A stretch of DNA of 64,000 nucleotides from an uncultured Arthrobacter sp. (GTDB lineage: Bacteria > Actinomycetota > Actinomycetes > Actinomycetales > Micrococcaceae), in assembly GCF_947495145.1 (NCBI RefSeq), contig NZ_CANLXP010000001.1, positions 112,172 through 176,171 on the forward strand, given 5' to 3'. This document shows, piece after piece, positions 58,673 to 64,000 of the stretch; position 1 is the stretch's first letter; every line of letters begins with the position of its first letter. The position numbers and the translations under genes were made by a program. The notes under the pieces are model-generated. The model saw only the letters and a list, made by a program, of their open reading frames with translations. It made no database searches and had not been told where the DNA came from.

Positions 58673-59440
58673 CTAGAACAACGGCCAGGGTACCGCCGAC
58701 ATTTGTCCGCTTGGGGCGGGAAACCGCCCTGCCGTGCGCAAGCGGGCGCAGCGTGCGGCGAGCGCGGCAATCTCTTCGGCTGTGAGGAGGTCAGCCAGGT
58801 CACGGCCCAGCTCACTGTGAAGTGCTTCACTGACACGATCGAGGCCTTCGATCTCCTCGGTGGTCAGCGGGTCGCCCACCCACCCCCACAGCACGGTGCG
58901 CAGCTTGTGGTCGCTGTGAAAGGTGAGCCCATGGTCCACGCCGTGTCGGCGTCCGTCGCTCATGGAAAGGATGTGGTCGCCCTTGCGGTCAGCGTTGTTG
59001 GCCACGACGTCGAACACGGCCATGCGTCTCAGCGCCGGTGTGTCCTCGTGAACGAGGGCGACCATCCGTCCCTTTTCGTCCTGACCTTCGAGGACCTGTT
59101 TCCAGCCGGTTTCCGGCACGTCGTCCGTCGGAACGAGGTCAACGGCGTTCTGGTCGGGGTCCGTCTCCTGCCAGAGCTGCACCATCCCCTCTCCGAATGG
59201 ACCATCGCGAAGCCAGGTGCGCGGCACGATGTGCCAGCCGAGAGTCTCCGAAACCAGGTAGGCGGCTACCTCCCTGTGGGCCAGGGAGCCGTCGGGAAAA
59301 TCCCAGAGCGGACGTTCGCCCGCCAACGGCTTGTAGACCACTGCCGCACCGCCGATGCTGCCCAGGAACGTCGCGTTCGAAGCCGTCGTGATGCGCCCGG
59401 TGAGAGTAAGTTCGGCGGTCACCAGGTCGGTTGACGGCAT
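58673..59440 (-). CDS. SCO1664 family protein (PI3/4-kinase-like fold)
   Basis: The 255-residue protein is the SCO1664 family (TIGR03843 as I recall). It shows the kinase-like features GSIGGAAVVYKPLAGERPLWDFPDG (with the lysine of the nucleotide site), LAHREVAAYLVSETLGW, MAVFDVVANNADRKGDH (catalytic-loop-like DxxxxNxDRK) and GVDHGLTFH (metal motif). The fold is that of phosphatidylinositol 3/4-kinases and HipA-type kinases, so a kinase role is plausible but unproven. Its ATG overlaps the stop of the DUF3090 gene. Confidence 0.88.
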   Translation of the reverse strand: MPSTDLVTAELTLTGRITTASNATFLGSIGGAAVVYKPLAGERPLWDFPDGSLAHREVAAYLVSETLGWHIVPRTWLRDGPFGEGMVQLWQETDPDQNAVDLVPTDDVPETGWKQVLEGQDEKGRMVALVHEDTPALRRMAVFDVVANNADRKGDHILSMSDGRRHGVDHGLTFHSDHKLRTVLWGWVGDPLTTEEIEGLDRVSEALHSELGRDLADLLTAEEIAALAARCARLRTAGRFPAPSGQMSAVPWPLF

Positions 59441-59991
59441 CAGGCCTCGGGAAGGGCGCAGGTGTGCCCGTCGGCGTCGATGGGCTGACCGCAGAGCACG
59501 CAGATTGGACGCCCTGCACCGACAATCTCCCGGGTGCGCTTGGCGAAAGCACGGGCGGTGCCGACCGGCATGCGCACCCGCAGCACTTCGGACGCGTTAA
59601 CGTCGTCGCCATCAAGGACTCCGTCGTCTCCAGGATCGATGTCCGTGAGAGGGTAGGCCTCGATGACGACCTGCGCCGTCGTCGGGTCCCACCCCAGGCC
59701 CATGACACCGGTGCGGAACTGCTCCTGAACCGGCTCGAGCTGATCGTTGTCGACGAGTTCGATGGGAGTACTTGTGGGAACGCTGAAGGGGTTGCCATCG
59801 AGCGTTACGAGCTGGTCGAGGATCTCGTCGATCTTCTCGGCGAGCTGGGCCGACTGCTGCTTCTCCAGCGCGATACTCACGATTTGCTTCCCCGTGCGCA
59901 CCTGCAGGTAGAACGTGCGCTGCCCCGGGACACCGATGGTTCCGACGACGACGCGGTCTGGCCAGGCGAACTCGTGCACAGTTGTAGGCAT
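59440..59991 (-). CDS. DUF3090 family protein
   Basis: The 183-residue protein starts MPTTVHEFAWPDRVVVGTIG and has GQRTFYLQVRTGKQIVSIALEKQQ, the DUF3090 signature (TIGR03847 as I recall). The C-terminus carries a rubredoxin-like CVLCGQPIDADGHTC with three cysteines and a histidine, a probable zinc site. It shares its operon with the SCO1664 and MSMEG_4193-type genes; in mycobacteria the same three (Rv2133c-Rv2135c region) lie next to mshC. The function is unknown. A near-perfect -10 lies six bases before the ATG. Confidence 0.9.
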   Translation of the reverse strand: MPTTVHEFAWPDRVVVGTIGVPGQRTFYLQVRTGKQIVSIALEKQQSAQLAEKIDEILDQLVTLDGNPFSVPTSTPIELVDNDQLEPVQEQFRTGVMGLGWDPTTAQVVIEAYPLTDIDPGDDGVLDGDDVNASEVLRVRMPVGTARAFAKRTREIVGAGRPICVLCGQPIDADGHTCALPEA

Positions 59992-59997
59992 GGGACT

Positions 59998-60003
59998 ATT
60001 TTA
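59998..60003 (-). promoter_or_regulatory. Candidate -10 element of the DUF3090 gene
   Basis: TAAAAT on the minus strand is followed by exactly six bases and the ATG. No Shine-Dalgarno sequence is present, so this transcript is a good leaderless candidate. Confidence 0.55.
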
Positions 60004-60009
60004 GGCTCA

Positions 60010-60720
60010 TCACGCTGGTGGCGCTGTGTGCCCTGCGCCACCACCCACCGCTGCATCCTCGGACTTGACGGTGTTCGCCAGCCACGAAAGATTCCCGGCG
60101 TCGGTGTTCGTCGCGTGGACTGTCGGCCTACTGGCGCCGTAGTGCACGATCGATACCGAGGCCGGGCCCACACTGATGCGCTGGAAAAGGTCGAGGTGAA
60201 TGCCGAGCGCGTCGGCGAGGATCGACTTGATGATGTCGCCGTGGCTTACCGCTACCCACACCGCCCCTGGTCCGTGTTCGGCCTCGAAAGCTGCATCGTG
60301 GCGTCGAATCGCCGCGACCGACCGCGCCTGCATGGCGGACATGGATTCGCCGCCCGGAAAAGTGACGGCGGACGGCTGCGACTGAACCGCCGACCATAGA
60401 TTCTCCGTCGCGAGATCGGTGAGAGTGCGTCCTTGCCACTGGCCGTAATCGCACTCAGTGAGACAGGCATCAAGATTGATATCGAGCGGCACGTGGAAGG
60501 TACGGGGCTGGCGATCGAGGATGAACTGGGCGGTCTGCTGACAACGCTCGAGAGGGCTCGACACCACGCCGATGATCGGCACGGCCGCAATCCGGTCAGC
60601 GGTCAGCGCCGCCTGGTCGCGGCCGGTCTGGTCCAGGCTGACGCCATCGGCCCTTCCGGCCAGCAGTCCGGAAGCATTCGCTGTGGTGCGCCCGTGCCGC
60701 ACGAGAAGAACTGTCGCCAT
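60010..60720 (-). CDS. MSMEG_4193-type histidine phosphatase
   Basis: The 236-residue phosphatase has the RHG motif at residues 8-10 (LLVRHGRTTANASGLLAGR), SSPLERCQQTA, the acid residue in ECDYGQWQGR, and the second histidine in AVSHGDIIKS. The ECDYGxWQGR and FPGGES motifs and its position before DUF3090 place it in the MSMEG_4193 subgroup (TIGR03848 as I recall). Members are annotated as putative phosphomutases, but the neighbour with a kinase-like fold suggests an opposed kinase/phosphatase pair. Confidence 0.9.
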   Translation of the reverse strand: MATVLLVRHGRTTANASGLLAGRADGVSLDQTGRDQAALTADRIAAVPIIGVVSSPLERCQQTAQFILDRQPRTFHVPLDINLDACLTECDYGQWQGRTLTDLATENLWSAVQSQPSAVTFPGGESMSAMQARSVAAIRRHDAAFEAEHGPGAVWVAVSHGDIIKSILADALGIHLDLFQRISVGPASVSIVHYGASRPTVHATNTDAGNLSWLANTVKSEDAAVGGGAGHTAPPA

Positions 60721-60726
60721 CCACCC

Positions 60727-60732
60727 AGCTTA
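60727..60732 (-). promoter_or_regulatory. Candidate -10 element of the MSMEG_4193-type gene
   Basis: TAAGCT on the minus strand, six bases before the ATG, without a Shine-Dalgarno sequence. Confidence 0.45.
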
Positions 60733-60819
60733 ACCATCGCACCGACGGTGGGGTTCGCCGCCACTGGCTTAGCGATTGAAGCGCACAATTCAGGGGGTGC
60801 TGCGCGGTGGTCCTCTCAG

Positions 60820-60825
60820 TACACT
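60820..60825 (+). promoter_or_regulatory. Candidate -10 element of the MFS gene
   Basis: TACACT is followed by six bases and the ATG at 60832, without a Shine-Dalgarno sequence. Confidence 0.45.
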
Positions 60826-60831
60826 GGACGC

Positions 60832-62352
60832 ATGACCGAGCAGGAACCTGCTTCGCTCAGGTCCGCCGCGAATGACGACGGCATGGGTCTGCCTCCGGAT
60901 GAGGGCGGCATGTCCGTGCCGGCCGAAGACGTCACGGGCACGCGTCTGGCTGATCCAGACGCAGTTGACACGTCTCTAAGGAGCCCGGAACAGCGATCCC
61001 GCACCTTCGCCGAGATCCTGGTCAACACGGCCCTAGCCAACATCACGACCAGCTACCTGTGGTTCGCGCTGACGTTCTGGGTGTATTTGGAAACCCGCAA
61101 CGTCATTGCTACCGGAGTGGTCGGCGGCGCCTACATGCTGCTGATCGCAGTTTCCAGCATCAGCTTCGGCACCTTTGTAGACCGCTACCGCAAGTTGGCC
61201 GTAATGCGCTTCGCCGCGGCCTTCACACTGGTGATGTTCGCTCTGTCGGGCGCGATGTTCCTGGTCATACCGACGCCCTGGTTGCTGGACCTGACGCAGC
61301 CCTGGTTTTGGGTCTTCACCCTTGTCATCCTGATCGGGGCAGTGGTCGAGAACATGCGCAATATCGCACTGTCCACTACTGTCACCATTCTCATTGAGCC
61401 GGACCGGCGGGCCAATGCCAACGGCCTGGTGGGCATGGTTCAGGGACTCATGTTCATCGTCACTTCGGTGCTTTCGGGACTGTCGGTCGGGTTACTCGGC
61501 ATGGGCTGGACTATCGCCGTGGCGCTGGTGCTCACCGCGCTGGCGTTCGCGCACCTGCTCACGCTGCGGATGCCGGAGGAGGTCCGCGCGGCAACCACCG
61601 ACGCGCACGGGGGATTCGACCTCCGAGGCGCCCTCGCGGCCGTAATGGCCGTTGCCGGGCTGTTCGCCCTGGTTCTTTTTTCCACCTTCAACAATTTCAT
61701 TGGCGGCGTCTATATGGCGCTGATGGATCCGTATGGCCTGGAGATGTTCCCCGTCGAGCTGTGGGGGATTCTGTTCGCGGTGGGCTCTACCGGATTCATT
61801 GTGGGCGGCGCTCTGATCGGCAAGTTCGGACTCGGGCCCAATCCGCTCCGCACCATGCTCATTGCGGTCATTATTATGGGCATCCTGGGTGCAGGGTTCA
61901 CGCTGCGGGAGTGGCCGTGGCTGTATATCGCAGGCATCTGGCTTTACCTTGCCCTGGTGCCGTTCGTAGAGGCAGCCGAACAGACGGTCATCCAGCGTGT
62001 AGTGCCTCTGCAGCGTCAGGGTCGGGTGTTCGGATTTGCGATGGCGGTTGAGAGTGCGGCTGCCCCGATCACAGCTTTCCTCATCGCTCCACTGGCTCAA
62101 TTCTGGATCATTCCCTATGCGCGCTCGGCGGAGGGGAGCGCACAGCTGGCACCGCTCTTGGGCGAGGGAATCTCACGGGGCATTGCGCTGGTGTTTCTGA
62201 TAGCCGGCATCATCCTGATCGTGGCCGCGCTGCTCGCCTTCCTGACGCCGGTCTATCGGCGCGTCTCGGCGTCGTATGCGCGGGCAGCAGCAGAAGAACG
62301 GGAAGCAAAAGCGACAGAAGACTCCGGCGCTAAGTTGACGGAGCTTTCGTGA
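60832..62352 (+). CDS. MFS transporter
   Basis: The 506-residue protein has a 55-residue polar N-terminus and then about 12 hydrophobic segments between residues 60 and 480, with the MFS loop motif in FVDRYRKLAVMR between helices 2 and 3 and a charged C-terminal tail. It belongs to the enterobactin-exporter-like/MFS_3 type by the overall pattern; the substrate is not readable. A longer open frame exists, but the ATG at 60832 follows a well-placed -10 element. It is divergent from the phosphatase operon by 111 bases. Confidence 0.87.
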   Translation: MTEQEPASLRSAANDDGMGLPPDEGGMSVPAEDVTGTRLADPDAVDTSLRSPEQRSRTFAEILVNTALANITTSYLWFALTFWVYLETRNVIATGVVGGAYMLLIAVSSISFGTFVDRYRKLAVMRFAAAFTLVMFALSGAMFLVIPTPWLLDLTQPWFWVFTLVILIGAVVENMRNIALSTTVTILIEPDRRANANGLVGMVQGLMFIVTSVLSGLSVGLLGMGWTIAVALVLTALAFAHLLTLRMPEEVRAATTDAHGGFDLRGALAAVMAVAGLFALVLFSTFNNFIGGVYMALMDPYGLEMFPVELWGILFAVGSTGFIVGGALIGKFGLGPNPLRTMLIAVIIMGILGAGFTLREWPWLYIAGIWLYLALVPFVEAAEQTVIQRVVPLQRQGRVFGFAMAVESAAAPITAFLIAPLAQFWIIPYARSAEGSAQLAPLLGEGISRGIALVFLIAGIILIVAALLAFLTPVYRRVSASYARAAAEEREAKATEDSGAKLTELS

Positions 62353-62373
62353 CGCCCTGAGGTGGAGAAGCTG

Positions 62374-62574
62374 CTAACCGGGGAACGGCATGAACGGCAC
62401 GTCCGGCTTGCCGTCACCGTCCTTGTCGCCGTAGGCGCGCATCGCCAACTCGTCTGCCTTTTTCTCACTTCCGTGGACGTGGACGTAGCCCTCGCGGAAG
62501 TCCTTTTGATGGGCAGATGCGGCAGCGGCCTGTTTGCGCTCGAACGCGGTGCCCTTTCGACGGAGGTTGAACAT
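62374..62574 (-). CDS. Small basic protein with a calcium-loop-like end
   Basis: The 66-residue protein starts MFNLRRKGTAFERKQAAAASAHQ behind AAAGGAGCCGG and ends DKDGDGKPDVPFMPFPG. DxDGDGxPD is the pattern of type 3 thrombospondin or dockerin-like calcium loops, while the first half is basic and helical. It has no signal peptide. The strong ribosome site and position between two genes support that it is real. I do not recognise a family. Confidence 0.68.
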   Translation of the reverse strand: MFNLRRKGTAFERKQAAAASAHQKDFREGYVHVHGSEKKADELAMRAYGDKDGDGKPDVPFMPFPG

Positions 62575-62760
62575 ATCCGGCTCCTTTCCCGTACCGCTTC
62601 AACGGCTCCGGGCGGACGGCCCTCGCCGACATAGTCCCAACATACGCCCGGCCGGAGCGGAAAGCGATAACGAATAGGAGGCGGGGATCGGACATCCCGA
62701 CGCAGGCACAGACACCCGGACGCAGGGAACAACCGCGGCAGAATCGCGGTTGTCCATAGG

Positions 62761-64000
62761 GTGAGTGTTTCTACTGCGCCAGCCATCACCCTCGATAACC
62801 ACTTCGCCCGCCACCTGCCCGAGATGGGCGTGGCCTGGCAGGCTGCCGACGTGCCTGAAGCGGAACTGCTCGTGCTGAACGAGCAGCTTGCAGCGGAGCT
62901 CGGTCTGGACTCCGGCTATCTGCGCACTCCCGACGGCGCCGGTCTGCTCACCGGCAACCTTGTTCCGGCAGGAGCAACCCCCGTCGCCCAGGCCTACGCA
63001 GGGCACCAGTTCGGCGGATACAGCCCCCGGCTCGGCGACGGACGTGCCCTCCTGCTTGGCGAAGTAGCGGATTCCGATGGAGGACTTCGCGACATCCACC
63101 TCAAGGGCTCCGGCCGCACGCCGTTCGCGCGTGGCGGTGATGGGCTTGCCGCCATCGGTCCGATGCTTCGCGAATACATAGTCAGCGAAGCAATGCATGC
63201 GCTTCGCATTCCCACTACCCGTTCGCTCGCCGTCGTCGCTACCGGCCGACCCGTTCAGCGCGAGGAGCTTCTGCCCGGCGCCCTCCTGACCAGGGTTGCT
63301 GCCAGTCACCTCCGTGTCGGTACGTTCCAGTACGCCCGGGCGACCGGCGACATCGAACTCCTGCGCCAAGTCGCGGATTACGCTATCGATCGCCACTATT
63401 CCGAGGCTGCGCAGGCACCCAACCGGTACCTCGCACTGCTCGAGTCGGTCATCAGCGCGCAGGCGTCGCTGGTCGCGCAGTGGATGCTGGTGGGGTTCGT
63501 GCACGGGGTCATGAACACCGACAACATGACGATTTCCGGCGAGACGATCGACTATGGTCCCTGCGCCTTCATCGACGCCTTCAACCCCTCCGCCGTCTAC
63601 AGCTCCATCGACACGATGGGCCGCTACGCCTACGCCAACCAGCCTGCCGCCGCCCATTGGAACCTCACCCGTTTCGCCGAGGCGCTGCTGCCGCTGCTTG
63701 ATGAAAACCAGGACGAAGCCGTCATGCTCGCCGAAGAAGCTATCGGCACCTTTCCCTCCCAGTACAGTGCTGAATGGTCTGCCGGGATGCGGATCAAGCT
63801 GGGCCTGGAGAACGACGACGACGACGCGGCCACTTTGGCCGGGAAGCTCCTGACACTGCTGGAGGAGAGCCAGGTGGACTACACGTCCTTTCTGCGCAGC
63901 CTCAGCACTGCAGCGCGCGGAAATGCGGAGCCTGCCCGCGACTTCTTCACGGACACGGCGCGGTTCGATGCTTGGTTGGGGGAGTGGCTTGCCCTGAAGC
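62761..64000 (+). CDS. selO: SelO (YdiU) protein adenylyltransferase, 5' part
   Basis: The frame is open from GTG at 62761 to the window end (413 codons), so the gene is truncated here by the edge. The protein shows the SelO pseudokinase features: [39 protein letters not shown] with the nucleotide-binding lysine and arginines, [25 protein letters not shown], and the catalytic [20 protein letters not shown] with the two metal-site Asp/Asn groups. SelO transfers AMP to protein hydroxyl groups and is linked to oxidative stress. The full-length protein is usually about 480-500 residues. No clear ribosome site precedes the GTG. Confidence 0.92.
   Translation, partial: MSVSTAPAITLDNHFARHLPEMGVAWQAADVPEAELLVLNEQLAAELGLDSGYLRTPDGAGLLTGNLVPAGATPVAQAYAGHQFGGYSPRLGDGRALLLGEVADSDGGLRDIHLKGSGRTPFARGGDGLAAIGPMLREYIVSEAMHALRIPTTRSLAVVATGRPVQREELLPGALLTRVAASHLRVGTFQYARATGDIELLRQVADYAIDRHYSEAAQAPNRYLALLESVISAQASLVAQWMLVGFVHGVMNTDNMTISGETIDYGPCAFIDAFNPSAVYSSIDTMGRYAYANQPAAAHWNLTRFAEALLPLLDENQDEAVMLAEEAIGTFPSQYSAEWSAGMRIKLGLENDDDDAATLAGKLLTLLEESQVDYTSFLRSLSTAARGNAEPARDFFTDTARFDAWLGEWLALK

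Overview
This window looks like chromosomal DNA of a high-GC Gram-positive actinobacterium. It most resembles the Micrococcaceae (Arthrobacter and relatives). The evidence is GC-rich codon use with many GTG starts, the actinobacterial division protein SepH, a fused CydDC, an actinobacterial DUF block (DUF4193, DUF3093, dut, DUF3710, OB-fold, DUF3159, TrkA pair), a MSMEG_4193/DUF3090/SCO1664 triad, class Ib ribonucleotide reductase, and the gene order acn-dxs-VKOR-rne-thiD/tenA-rplU-rpmA-obg-proB-proA-nadD-rsfS. The family, not the genus, is what the sequence supports. I see no insertion sequence, prophage, integrase or CRISPR array. This is core and near-core genome, with the least familiar genes around 56.4-58.6 kb.

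Layout. 0-5 kb: the end of cydB, a single-chain CydDC ABC exporter and a tandem GNAT acetyltransferase. 5-13 kb: a ParC/GyrA-like topoisomerase subunit on the minus strand, divergent from a Pat-like GNAT/acyl-CoA-synthetase-like fusion, then DUF5998, a phosphodiesterase-type hydrolase and thymidine kinase. 13-22.7 kb: sepH (minus), then a block whose order I recall being shared with the Mycobacterium tuberculosis Rv2689c-Rv2699c region. It ends in two RCK/TrkA proteins divergent from a KimA-like potassium permease and a TrmA-like RNA methyltransferase. 22.8-34 kb: aconitase, DXS, a VKOR-family protein, RNase E with a long leader, and a TPP riboswitch driving a ThiD-TenA fusion. 34-42.6 kb: ribosomal proteins L21 and L27, Obg, proline synthesis (proB, proA), nadD, rsfS, a phosphatase and tRNA-Ala(GGC). 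42.6-47 kb: a GyrI-like protein, a 5'-3' exonuclease, a tiny CxxC protein, an App1-type phosphatase and a FUSC-like membrane protein. 47-50.5 kb: metF-metE behind an unusual 335-bp leader. 50.5-56 kb: a LysR regulator divergent from nrdHI-nrdE-nrdF. 56-64 kb: a YCII protein, an unrecognised 394-aa protein, a pentapeptide/DinB protein, a small HhH protein, the SCO1664/DUF3090/MSMEG_4193 operon, an MFS transporter, a small acidic-motif protein and the 5' part of selO, cut by the window end.

How the genes connect. Several modules are complete here: proline synthesis steps 1-2, the two committed methionine methyl-group steps, the class Ib RNR set with its own redoxin and flavodoxin, and thiamine pyrimidine phosphorylation and salvage under TPP control. 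The regulatory sequence is more distinctive than the gene list. The points of most interest are a TPP riboswitch whose conserved core is also the Shine-Dalgarno sequence, a foldable and Cys-rich leader before metF, a promoter with inverted repeats plus DnaA-box-like 9-mers before nrdH, a long stem between nrdE and nrdF, and a recurrent -10 element placed 6-7 bases before the start codon, which suggests many leaderless transcripts. All functional calls come from reading motifs and recalled family features; no database search was run.
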